Origin: Craterostigma plantagineum
Taxonomy: Eukaryota > Streptophyta > Magnoliopsida > Lamiales > Linderniaceae
DNA: 64,000 bases
Assembly: GCA_027422505.1 (NCBI GenBank)
Contig: JAPQWV010001643.1
Span: 1 to 64,000 of the forward strand
Reading direction: 5' to 3'
The translations under genes and the position numbers were made by a program. Of the stretch, positions 44,201-54,277 are shown one piece after another. Each line of letters starts with the position of its first letter. The first letter of the stretch is position 1. The notes beneath the pieces are model-generated. The model was not told the origin of the DNA and made no database searches. It saw nothing but the letters and a program-made list of their open reading frames with translations.

Positions 44201-44284
44201 TAATTTCACGAAATGCACATAATCGCATTCGTCTTTTATGCAAATTTATTGGCCTCTAATACTTACGAGGACCCGGGTGCTACA
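41211..44284 (-). repeat. 5' LTR of A
   Basis: 3074 bp. Compared with 33485-36555 I count about two substitutions, one 5-bp indel and about twenty 1-base indels, often in homopolymers. On the minus strand: donor 1 at 43792, array 43525-42645, exon 42429-42391, donor 2 at 42390, stem-loop 41588-41572, and acceptor 2 at 41550-41551. A 35-bp unit with CGCCGATGCATATA occurs three times at 41640-41730. Confidence 0.95.
41550..43792 (-). other. Predicted two introns and 39-nt exon inside the 5' LTR of A
   Basis: On the minus strand: GAAG|GTAAGAAA at 43792 (donor 1), TAGTTAG or TACGTTAG|GAGCTAA at 42430 (acceptor 1), exon 42429-42391 ending GACGACAG, GTAAGTAGAA (donor 2) at 42390, and GTTGTAG|GCACC at 41550 (acceptor 2). 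Intron 1 (1363 bp) holds the palindromic-word array. Intron 2 (841 bp) holds the 35-bp repeat. Consensus-based prediction, supported by recurrence in unrelated LTR copies. Confidence 0.5.
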
Positions 44285-44289
44285 TCTGC

Positions 44290-45476
44290 CTTCCACGTCG
44301 GGGTCGCCGCGTCGCTAGGGAAGATGGCTAGAGAGCACCGAGTCGTCGCGTGAGAGAAAAATTTGTGCGTTCGGTGTGTGTTTTGTGCCTTTAGTTGATT
44401 TCACAAATCATTATTTTCTCTTTCTATGGAGCACGAAATTTTGTCTATTTAAAGACTTGGATTTCGATTTCTAAGCCCCCTAAAGTGTGAGAGATTTTTG
44501 CCAAATCTTACTCTCTTTTGAACTACAAATCCATACTTAAGGAAACTTGCTATTATTAGAAAACCAACTTACATACCAAGTCAAACTAAGAATATATTAT
44601 ATAAATATGGTATAAAATTCGAAACTTAATCCTAGAATATTTTGAAATTTCAATAAATAATATTCCAAATATTTTATTCCGATTTATTTATATCAAATAT
44701 AGAAATTCCGAAAATACCCTCAAAGGCATATTTCGAAATTAGCTTAAGGTGAAATCCAATTTTATCCTCAAGCCCATTAAGCACTTGGCCAAGCCCCAGT
44801 CCTAAATTTAGTTTCATAAGAAGTCCAACATCGATCCAATAAATGGCATGGGCCCATTAAGGCGTGGCCCAACGGCCCAAGGCCGGTGGCCCAAAACACG
44901 TTCTCTCCTTATCAGTACACGTTGATAATCCTTTTGAAGCCCGACTCTCTAGGTTCGACTCAATCGGCAAGGGAGCAATCCAAGAGTCCAGTAGTTACCT
45001 AGCCAATCCCGCAGTACGGACCGTAACCCGATTCGAGTGCCAATTTCGACACAGTCTTTATTCCAGAAACCTTACTATAGATTATAGTACCATGTATAAA
45101 CCCTTCAGCTGTGTCCCAATCGAATGAGAGTCATGCTCTATGTCAAACTCACTAAACTCGATTCTATGATAAAACTGAGACGAGGCAAATTACCAAACTA
45201 CCCTCCATGTCTAACATGGGTTAGTTCAATACCCTGGCAATGATTTTGTAATTTCCCGTCGCTGTCCTCATAGGACACTTATCTCGATTACTTGCGAGAC
45301 TATGAATCCGTACTCGGCGGTCTAAGCACGGCAATCACAAATCGTTATCAAGACGGCATCTGGCCCGCTGACCCATGCAACAGCAAATCAGGTCGAGGGA
45401 ACCAGTGACAGTCGAGACTTCAAAGTCAACTCCATCAAAGCCCTTTTCGGTCTAAGGTTCACGTAGACTACTATAG
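44290..45476. other. Unassigned promoter/LTR-like region right of A
   Basis: The continuation of 20061-21315 before A and B inserted. On the minus strand, a TATA-like box is at 44455-44464, followed by a pyrimidine/purine-rich leader and the GC-rich segment that crosses the insertions. Upstream (44800-45476) are many GGCCC words and a sequence with CATAGGACACTTATCTCGAT and TAAGCACGGCAATCACAAATC, which looks like the U3 part of a copia LTR. I find no matching second copy in the window, so family and boundary remain open. Confidence 0.4.
44455..44464 (-). promoter_or_regulatory. TATA-like box
   Basis: The minus strand reads CTTTAAATAG, with AT-rich sequence before it and an AG/CT-rich leader after it. 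Weak evidence on its own. It suggests minus-strand transcription toward the copia gag remnant at 20060. Confidence 0.35.
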
Positions 45477-46199
45477 TGTAGCACCCGGGTCCTCGTAAGC
45501 AAATAGGGCCAATAAATTAGCATAAAGGTTGGATGCAATTATGTGCATCTAGTGTAAATTCAGTGCTCGTGTGAATTATGTGAATTTTGCGTGTTGAAAT
45601 GCGTGCTCAATTTATTTGATGAAAATGGTAAAGGTCATGTGACTTCCGATTTAAATTAGAATTTTCGAAAATAGGCCAAAAGGGATTGGACTATAATAGG
45701 GCCATGATTCTTAGTGGGCTAGGATTAAAGGTGAGGCCAATAGAATTAGAGGTGATTTTTAGAGACAAGTTTCCTTAAAATGGGGGATATTTTCGTCACT
45801 TAACCCAATCACCTCCACTTGACAAAAATTAACACTTACCTAAAAAACCATTTGAAGTCCACAACACTCAATTGTGAGAAACCAAACGAGAGTAAGCAAG
45901 GAAGGGAAGAGCAATCGAGTAGGAAATCAACTAAGCTGGGACAGGTATGAGCTCTTACTGAGATTTCTTTTGTCTTCTCATTTAGTGGATAGAGTACTTA
46001 AAAACCATCAACACGAAAATACCCATAGCTACGGTTTGAGTAAATTTAATCCTTGAAAATATATCTCCTCGGCTAGATTGGTGTCTACCCTTATATTAAC
46101 ATTTTTAATGATATTTAGACACAAGAATAAAAGGGTTAGGTGTACGTTTTTAGCTGAGCTCGAATTTAGGGTTTAAGGAGTTCATGCCGACCTTTAAAA

Positions 46200-47060
46200 T
46201 GTTCTTGAGGAAAGTGTCTTTTTGATCTTTAAACCTAAAGTTTCGCAAATTCGGAGTTGTTCCTGTGAGACTTAATTCGCAAAATTAAAGTTCCACGAAC
46301 CCACAAATGCGTACCCTATATTTTGCGAACCCTAAAAAGGGGCGGTGTAACTTCGTGAATTGTTAAAGACCGCAAGGCGAAGTTTCGCGGGCCTATGCCA
46401 AGTTGATGAACACCACTCACAAGCCGCGAAGTGGAGATTGGCGAATCCAACCAAGAATGGCGAACTCATTTTTTTGCGAACTCACTTCGCGAAATCCCAG
46501 TTCGCGAAACGGGAGCTGGAGGGTTTCGCGAACTGAAGGACATGAAGCATATTTCACGAACTGCGACTGTGATGTTTCTTGAACCCGAGAGTTGGCGAAT
46601 TCATAAAGTTCGCGAACTAGAGACCAAGTCGTACGCTTCGCGAATTGAAGGAGGGACCGCGAACTGAAAATTCGCGAATCCATGCAAACGGCGTACTGAA
46701 GATTTACGAACTCTAGGATTGGGAGACATTTTGCGAATGGACAGATAGGTCGCGAACTCATGAAATTCACTGGTCAAAATAAGTCACGAACTTAAAAGCC
46801 TTATTATATGGATTCGCAAACTTGGGTATTTTACGAATTGAGGGGTAAAAAGGGAGAGTTCGCGGAACGTAGCATACGATAATTTTTTCGAATTGATCAC
46901 TTGGCGAATGGAATAATTTGGCGAACTCAAACGAGTTTAGCAAACTCAGCAAGGTTGGTGGACTCAAATTGACGAATCCAACATTTGGCGAATTGTGAGG
47001 AGCTTTAAGCTAATTCGCGAACCTAGTGTGAGAGTAGATGATTTCGCGAATCATGTTAGA
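46200..47060 (+). repeat. TTCGCGAAC word array in LTR I
   Basis: More than thirty words of the form TTCGCGAAC, TTGGCGAAT or TTTGCGAAC, 15-40 bp apart. Same word type as LTR B and LTR E (right), and the same strand in relation to the LTR. Frames at 46417-46770 are by-products of the array. Confidence 0.85.
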
Positions 47061-47613
47061 CTTCGTGAGCTATAGAGGAATCGCCTTTTGAGGAAAAATA
47101 TTTTTACACCATTTAATAAGAAAAATATTCTGATCCAATGAGCATAGGCTGTTTCAACGCCCGATCATAATTGCCTATCGTTGTTTTCAGGGTCAATTTT
47201 CGTGTAGGCAGGACGTTTTTGATAGAATTTTGGAACGAAAATTTACGTAGTCAAGTATATACACTAACTTTATACCCTTTTTATGTTAAAGGACAAACAT
47301 TAGGAAACTCACCAGACCGGTTAGCGGTTAATCTACGGACGCGAGTAATGGAAATCCAACTACAACACATAACATGTGTGTATGTGCCTAATTTATGTGA
47401 TTACGTGATGAGGTGCTTACGTGCTTATGTAAATTGTATGATATGGTTTTCATGTTGGTAAGCTTTATGGCATTAATGCATTATGCATATGCATGAGCAT
47501 GCACGAAACACTTGCGGTAATAAGATGATGAGCGTGCAGAATTATGTCGCAAATAGCAAAATAAAAATAAATGCCGAGGTGGGAAATGATGTTCTAAGTT
47601 AAGCTAAGGGGCG

Positions 47614-49077
47614 TGATAAACGCATTTCATTCGTTTATCTCCATCATTTTCATGTTGAATATTTGGTTTATGTGAGTGTCTCATGCATTTATTCATAATT
47701 TTTACATATTTTGATGTCAAAGGTTTATGAGGCGATATTTGGATGAACCGCGTAAACATGGAGCAGAAATTACATTTTTTCAATCAACACGGCCTTCAAC
47801 ATGGCCATGTCCAGCAGAAGAAAGGAGAACTCTAGCTTCGGCCTCCCAACATGGCCTGACACACGGCCGTGTTTGTCAGCAGAAAAGGAAACACACTTGC
47901 GGCCCTTCAACATGGCCTGACACACGGCCATGTTTGTCAGCATAAAGGAAAATCATAGTTGCGGCCCTCAACATGGCCTTATACATGGCCGTGTTTATCA
48001 ACAGTGTTGGGCCTTAAACCCTAAGCCCGAACGATACATGGCCGTGTTGGAGGCCGTGTTCACCAGGTTTTCTACTTAAGCCGCAATTTGAAGCCCTAAG
48101 AGCATAAAGCCGCCACAACTCATTTCTAATCACCAAAAACACCTCAAGGACGACTCAAGAACCCTATAGATCAATCTCAAATGATCTCTAGGTGCTAAGT
48201 GAAGATTTGAAGCTCATTTACACCGGAGGATCGAACAAAGTACGAGGGATAAGCTTGAGCTCGCTAAATAGGGAAGAATCTATGTATCTCTCTGCTTTGT
48301 TTCGTATACATTTCGTGGCTTCTTCCTTCATTATGAGTAGCTAATCATTTTGTGTGTTTGGGATGAGAAGAACGCTAGATAGCGTCGTAGTTTGGACGTA
48401 AAATACTCGTGAACACATGATATGGCTTTGTATCGTTTATGACAGCTTTTATTCGATTCAATATGTCTATGTATTGTTTTGAGAATCACATTTGGCATGT
48501 CTATGTGTTGGTGTGATGTTTTTATAGACCGTTAAGGGCGAAAGCTAAATGACGGTTCGTTCTATCGTAAACGTTAGGCGTCGACTATAGGGCGAAAGCA
48601 AATAGTCGACCCTCACATTAGATAAACTACTATATATTCTCGTGACCATTTAGGGCGAAAGCTAAGTGGAAACGAGTAGGAATTATCGTGACATAGTCAT
48701 TATCATGTGGTAACGGTATTACAACTTCATCGACGATATCTAGCGGGATTCGAAATCCCAAGCACATTCCTTTTATTCAAAGTTACTCTTAAATGTTTAG
48801 TTGTGTTTGACCATTTTTCTGGGTTAGTTAAGTTGTTGTGACTTAGTTCAAATATAAAAAATCTCAATCATTTGTTAGGCTAGATATTGAATTGATAGGT
48901 TATTACTAGTAATCAAGATTATTCCTCGTGTTCGATACTCGAATACTCGCTATAGCTATTTTACAAACGATAGGTACACTGCCTATTGCGCGTGGTGATA
49001 GTTATAACATATTCGTTTTAATTATTACTTGACGTACTTGCACGAACATTTATTTAAAACGTACACGCGCGCGATCA
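47614..49077 (+). mobile_element. Solo LTR, Tat/Ogre-like, with 5-bp TSD GGGCG
   Basis: 1464 bp, TGATAAACGCATTT...GCGCGCGATCA, flanked by GGGCG at 47609-47613 and 49078-49082. It carries the AACATGGCCGTGTT-type words (47790-48060) commonly seen in Tat-type gypsy LTRs, and a possible TATA (GAGCATAAAGCC, about 48098) followed by an A/C-rich leader, suggesting plus orientation. No internal domain is present, so it is a product of LTR-LTR recombination. A set of GGGCGAAAGC words recurs at 48535-48665. Confidence 0.85.
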
Positions 49078-49808
49078 GGGCGGCTTATGGGGCACCGAGA
49101 CGGCATTGATGTGCTGTCGGCGACGTTGAGGCGTCGCCAGTATACGAACGGCGTTGATGCGTTGGGGGATTACCATGGTTGGGTTGATGCCCTTATATCC
49201 CTGATTAGCGTGGTTGGGTTGATGCCCTCATGCTTTAGTATGGCTGGGTTGATGCCTCATACTTTGGGTGATGCCCGTGGTTGGATTAGAGCTCTTTACG
49301 GTGTATGCCTGGGTAAAAGCCTGCCAAGGGCCCTGAAAGATAAAAGATATGAGATTGGGTTTAATCTACGAGACTTAAGATGTATTGGCGTGGATTGCCT
49401 TTGCGGGATTGTATCACGTGCACGTCATGCATGATTCTACTTACTGAGCATATCGCTCATCCCTTACGTTATGTGTTGTACACCACGGTACGTGCTCGCT
49501 TAGGTGGCAAGGCAAATCTTTTGAAGCTTCCATCCGCTTTTGGGGTGGAAGTGTGTGCCTGGATGCTGACTGTGAGGCTGGGTGCATAGGATTTCTTTTG
49601 CTGCACATGTAGAACTTCTCGTATAATTAATTTTTGCATGTAATTAGGAAATTGGAAGTATTCTTTGACATGTAAAGAACGATGTTCCGTTACATAAATG
49701 GAAAAAGAAAAATTTCATACGCATTTCTGCATGTCTTTTAAACAAATCATCGTTAGGCACATAGGATAACGTTAGAATAGGTAGGATCGGGATCGGGTCT
49801 TGACAGAG

Positions 49809-49820
49809 TGGTATCAGAGC
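49809..49820 (+). other. Primer-binding site of I
   Basis: TGGTATCAGAGC three bases after the LTR end at 49805, followed by TTCGGTCACAGG as in element A. Marks 49805 as the end of a 5' LTR. Confidence 0.9.
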
Positions 49821-49939
49821 TTCGGTCACAGGTTCTGTAGACTGTCCATGTACACACACCTAAAAGCGCGGAAGCAGCATTGCGTGTAAGTTTTACGATA
49901 CGTGAATCCTCTGTGTTGCATAAATTTATTGGCCATAGG

Positions 49940-50515
49940 ACTATCAGGATAGATCAGGAACGATAGTACGAACTAGAGGTGAGACCAGTGGTGGTGATGA
50001 CCAGAACAGGGAAACGCAGCCCCTACAGATAATCGAGAAGCGACCATCTTCCAGCTTACGGAATTAGTCCGTCAGCAGCCACTCAGATCCAACAATTGAT
50101 ACAGCAGAACAGCACACATACTGGACCGACCCAGGCTGAAAGGGTTGAGATAGATGGAGAATGGTTCCGAAGGCTTAACCCGCCAACTTGGAGGATACAC
50201 CCGACCCGACGGTGGCTGAGGATTGGTTGAGAACCTTGGAAAGCATGTTCGTAGTCGAGTCCCAGAAGTAGAAAAAGCCCTCTGTGCTGCATTTCTGTTG
50301 AGGGGGAGCGCGGGACACTGGTGGGACACCATTATGGTGATAGAGAATCCCGCAACCATGAGTTGGGACAGATTTAAGGAGCTGTTCAGGTAAAATACCT
50401 CACTGCCCCAGTGCGCGCCCAACGGATGAACGAATTCATCAGGCAGGGAACGATGACGGTTGCCGAATACATCAGGAAGTTCGAGCAGCTGTTCACTCAT
50501 TGGTTGGTGGAATAG
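49940..50515 (+). pseudogene. Gag N-terminal remnant of I
   Basis: The plus-strand sequence parallels the start of A gag: GGTGATGACCAGAACAGG, then frames encoding a LTELVRQQ-like coil, FRRLNPP, EDWLRTLESMF-like, LCAAFLLRGSAGHWWDTIM-like and VAEYIRKFEQLFTH residues. It ends abruptly at about 50515. Several indels break the frame. Confidence 0.8.
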
Positions 50516-51235
50516 TTCACTTTGGGAATCACCTAACACCTACGTACTTTACTAACCTATTTTGTCTCAAGATTATGATTGATTCACAAAAATCTCTATG
50601 ATTCGCCAAAGTCAAGCTCGCCAAATAGGGTTCGCAGAATTGACTTTCAATCAATACGTGAAGCTATCCAATTCGTGAAATTCCTTACGTCACATACAAT
50701 TCACAAAACTCATTAATATATTAGCATTAGTGAAGCTCCAATAATTCGCAAAGTACAGTTCGTGAAGTTCCTATTTCAGGACCCCTCATATAATTATAAC
50801 ACTTCTATTATTTTATGTGCTAGAACCCTCGATCAAAAGCCTATTGTTCTCAAGAACAGTTTAAATGTTGCATACTTCAACTAATTAACCTTAGAAACTA
50901 AAATCTATATAAAACCCTAAGTAAATGATATTTGTATATTTATAATCTTTAGAGTATACAATTATTTTAATAAAAATTAAAATCATAACAAGAGAATCAA
51001 CCTGTTCTTAGTTTCATAGGACGTGATTATAAAATCCTTAAATATCCTCAAAACCCTTAGTATTTCATACTCTCATGTTGCTCTTCATGTTCGAAAGTGG
51101 CTTTAGTTTTTAATAATTATCAAACGTAAGCCTGTACAAACCTAAGCAGTTAGGTTATCATGAATTTAAGCTCAACAATTTAAAGTTTCTCAAATACTTG
51201 TCCTACCCGAAAGTTTTATTAATGATTTAATAAGC
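50516..51235 (-). repeat. LTR fragment 'D' between I and LINE 2
   Basis: A minus-strand fragment of the same LTR lineage: ATTCGTGAAG/TTCGCAAAG words at 50580-50780 and a stretch CTCAAGAACAGTTTAAA at 50847 shared with 32579 in LTR B. Neither LTR end is present. Both junctions (gag of I at about 50515, LINE 2 at about 51235) are abrupt, which suggests deletions. Confidence 0.7.
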
Positions 51236-53815
51236 TCCAAAGAAGACGCATGAGAAGCGCCTTGTTGTCCGTCTCGATCGATCGCAACCCTAGCTGCTTT
51301 CATCCTTAGGTACACAAATATCCGCTCAGGCAACTTTAGCACTAGAACCCCTCCATAGATAAGCACGCTGACGTTTCTCAATGCTACGGATAATGCCCTT
51401 GGGGAGGAGAAAGACACCCGCCCAGTGGGTATGCAACCCGAGCAAAACCGCTTGATTAGTTGGACCCTTCCAGCGTAAGATAGAGAGAGGTGAGTCCACG
51501 ACCCCAACCGGGAGCGGATTACAGTCAGCAATGGTGAGTCTGACGTGATTAGTGGGATGCCAAGGTAGCGCACGGGTAGAGAGCCATGCGAGAATCCCAT
51601 AATGGCCTGAATCGTGCCCTTTAGTCGATCGGCGCGCTTAGATATAAACATCTCACTTTGGGTGACATTGGCCCTTAGTCAGTTAGTGTAGCAAAATGAT
51701 CGAGGCCACCCTTAAATACCCCAACAGACACGGGATCAGCGTGGGAAAGAGGAGCGGGTCATCCGCAAACGTAAGCATGAAAAGCGACGACGCCTCGCAG
51801 TTCAAGTGGTAACGAAAGTTGTAGTTCTGTCTGATTCCATCTTCAGTGATGCCATGCAAGACCTCCATAACTAGCGTAAGAGATAAGGTGATATGGGGTC
51901 ACCTTGTCTAATACCCCGCCGTCCATGGAAGAAAACCTGTCGGCGTACCGTAAATGTTGATAGAGAAGCACGTGAAGTCAGGCACGCCCGAATCCAACCC
52001 ACGAAAACTGGATGGAAGTTAAGAGCAGTAAGCGTGGCCAGAATAAAATCCCTTCCACCATATCGTATGCTTTCGCGAGATCCACCTTAAACGCCATCCG
52101 TTCGTGCAGCCCCATACTATTGTAACATGACAGATTTCCTGGGCTAGGAGAATATTGTCTGAGATTTTGCGACCCGGAATGAAAACAGTTGAGTAGGGTG
52201 AACGAGCTGCAAGGCTACCTCGTAGACGGTTAGCGAGGACCTTTGAGATGATTTTATATAGGACATTACAGCAAGATATCGGCCTGTAATCCTTGGCCAT
52301 CCTCGTGTTCGTACTTTAAGGATAAGCGTGATAAGTGTAAAATTCAACTCCCAAGTAGATAGCCCGATCTGAAAAATTCCTTGATGGCATACGTAATGTC
52401 GGGGCCGACCATTTCCCACGTATGTTTTGTAGAATGCTGCTGAAAATCCATCGGGGCCAGGTGATTTGTTGTCCCCAATAGAGAATAGCGCCCTTTTAAT
52501 TTCCTCCGACGGGTTGTATAATTGCCTCAGAATCAGCCGTGTCAGCTTCTGTGTAATAAACGGTGAGATCGATACGGCTACCAATGGTGTCGTTCGAATA
52601 GTTAGACCTAGAAGGTCGGTGTAGAAGAGAATGAGTTCCGCCCGTACTTGCGCATCCCCCTCGAAGTATCACCAGCTTCATTCTCGAGATTAAAAATCCG
52701 ATTTCCAACCCACCGCATGGCAACCTTCTTGAAGCAGGAGGTACATTGGTCCCTATCTTTCAACCAAGCCACTTTGGCGCGTTGCGATAACGCCGAGTGC
52801 TCCATGTCAACCGCCCTTGCATAAGCAAAACGACAACGCTTCTCAAGGATCAATAGTTGGTGCTCCAATGGGTGATCAATGGCTAATTCTTGGACGACCT
52901 CAGAAACCGTCGAGCCTCGATAACGTTGCGATTAAGGTCACCCTTTTCATGGGGAAAGCATTTCAGCTCATGTTTATGACTTTCAGTCGTGCACAACATT
53001 AAGCATGGGATAGCCTCCCATGTTACGATCCCAATCTCCTTTAACCAATGGCTTAAATCTAGGGTCCTTGACCAAGAAATTATCGAAGCGAAATGCGTTA
53101 CTTTTTTCTCTTGGTTGGGAACACATCCTCCAAGATAAGAGGGGAGTGGTCAGAGGTAGAAGGAAGTCTGCACCGATAGGTCAGGTCCTCATAACGAGCA
53201 AACCACAAAGGGTTGCCAACCATTCTTTCAATACATCACCAAATGCCAGCCGTGCCACTTTGTTGGTTGTACCAAGTGAACAATCAGCCAATGCGTGGTA
53301 ACCAGTCAAATTAGAGGATGTTAGACAAATTAGCCATTTTCGTACAGCCACCTCCAGGTGTGCCACCTCGTGCCTCCGAGTTATCGAGAATCGCGTTGAA
53401 ATCCCCCATCACTACCCAAGGGCAGTTAGCATGCATGCTAGAAGTATCCATGAGATCAGTCCAGAGAGCCCGCTGTTCTGCACGCATATTGTGACCATAC
53501 ACGAAAGTGATATTGAATTCTGATCTATCCGCCATAATTTTAACTTTGCAATGCAGTCTGTGATGTGTGAGCCTCGATTGTAACTGTCACAAAACAAGTA
53601 TCCAAGCCTACCCATATACGCGATGTCGGTCCAGTTTTGCAGTCGTAAAACCAGTTCCATGCTCCAATCAAGTTACCAGTGTAGAGCATTTTGCTCAGAT
53701 ACTCTCGTCTCAATTAGGCCAATGATCCTCAGTCGATATTTCGTAATCAATTCCTCGCCGCCCACCTGTGATCTAACCTATTTAGACCACGTGTATCCCA
53801 TACGGCGACTGGGAT
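51236..53815 (-). pseudogene. LINE 2 ORF2 (endonuclease and partial RT)
   Basis: Endonuclease: a degenerate start (TRGLNRLDHR) near 53790, FNITFVYGHNMRAEQRALW and PWVVMGDFNAILDN (53535-53400). Linker: LSQRAKVAWLKDRDQCTSCF (52790). RT: GPDGFSAAFYK (52440), DYRPISCCNVLYKIISKVLA (52290), FIPGRKISDNILLAQE, FADDPLLF (about 51750; one residue differs from FADDLLLF of LINE 1), and LGIPLITSD and SYAGRVQLIK (51560-51460). At 51236 it stops in the region after LRLRSISTD-like residues. Confidence 0.82.
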
Positions 53816-53819
53816 CATG

Positions 53820-54133
53820 GAAAACCGGTGGTGAGGGCAGCTATAGGACCCTTAGAAACATTAGTAAGTTCACCAAGATCAGTTAGTACGTCAAAGGGGT
53901 TGCCTGTGTGTATAATAGTGCCATCCCCGCTCATCGAGCACTCAGCATTTGTAGTCCCAGATACTGGCAGGAAGAATTCTGTCTCATTTTGTGGTTCCTG
54001 CTGTCGTGGTTTGAGTGGGGCAGCTATGGCCGTACTGACTTCAGTCTTGCCCTTGCCTTTATCTTCTATTCGCCGCCAAGTTTGGGCTGGGTTAGTAGTA
54101 TGAGGCCGCTCGTTAATCGGTGGGCCTGAGTGT
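53820..54133 (-). pseudogene. LINE 2 ORF1, C-terminal part
   Basis: The frame at 54141-53815 contains HSGPPINERPHTTNPAQTW, an Asn/Thr-rich linker and PFDVLTDLGE. It is the continuation of ORF1 after LTR J: the upstream frame at 59434 ends in a Gln-rich run. ORF2 begins right after it, as in LINE 1. Confidence 0.65.
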
Positions 54134-54277
54134 TGTAGCACCCAGGTCCTATACGTAGACTGGCCAATAAATTGTATTCATGACCTATGTGACTATATAA
54201 ATCTGCGTGCACATTTTATACCTATGTGATTGTATGAATTACGTGCAATTAGATGCAATTAATTATGTGTTGATGGT

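Larger units (their letters stand above)
33485..44284 (-). mobile_element. Tekay/Del-type gypsy chromovirus 'A', structurally complete
   Basis: 10.8 kb, minus strand, with 3071- and 3074-bp LTRs (TGTAGCACCC...GCGCCACA) and a 5-bp duplication TCTGC at 33480-33484 and 44285-44289. It has a primer-binding site, gag with two zinc knuckles, protease, RT, RNase H, integrase with a chromodomain-like C-terminus, hairpin and polypurine tract. The domain order and the ending with VEEATWE place it in the Tekay/Del chromoviruses. The LTRs differ by about two substitutions only, so it inserted very recently. It sits 8 bp beyond the end of element B. Confidence 0.95.
45477..49805 (+). repeat. LTR of I (interrupted)
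   Basis: Donor 1 at 45944/45945 (GGGACAG|GTATGA). TTCGCGAAC word array at about 46200-47060. Acceptor 1 near 47302-47303 (ACATTAG|GAAAC). Donor 2 appears damaged (GGACGCGAGTAATGG where sisters have GGACGACAGGTAAGTAG). Stem-loop at 49445-49459. Acceptor 2 also appears damaged (GTTGTACACC instead of GTTGTAGGTACC). GTTGATGCC repeats at 49140-49265 replace the minisatellite. So this copy keeps the layout but probably not the splicing. Confidence 0.8.
45477..50515 (+). mobile_element. Gypsy element 'I': 5' LTR, primer-binding site and partial gag
   Basis: A plus-strand LTR starts TGTAGCACCCGGGTCC (same start as A) at 45477 and ends GGGTCTTGACA at 49805. Primer-binding site TGGTATCAGAGC is at 49809-49820, then a gag remnant. 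The element is cut at about 50515, where minus-strand LTR fragment D begins. The LTR is 4329 bp only because a Tat-like solo LTR sits in it; without that it would be about 2.86 kb. The 3' part of the element and any target duplication are lost. Confidence 0.82.

Noticed and set aside
46417..46770. 117-residue frame on the minus strand
   Set aside because: It is generated by the TTCGCGAA array (repeating Phe-Ala-Asn/Arg-Glu pattern), not a gene.
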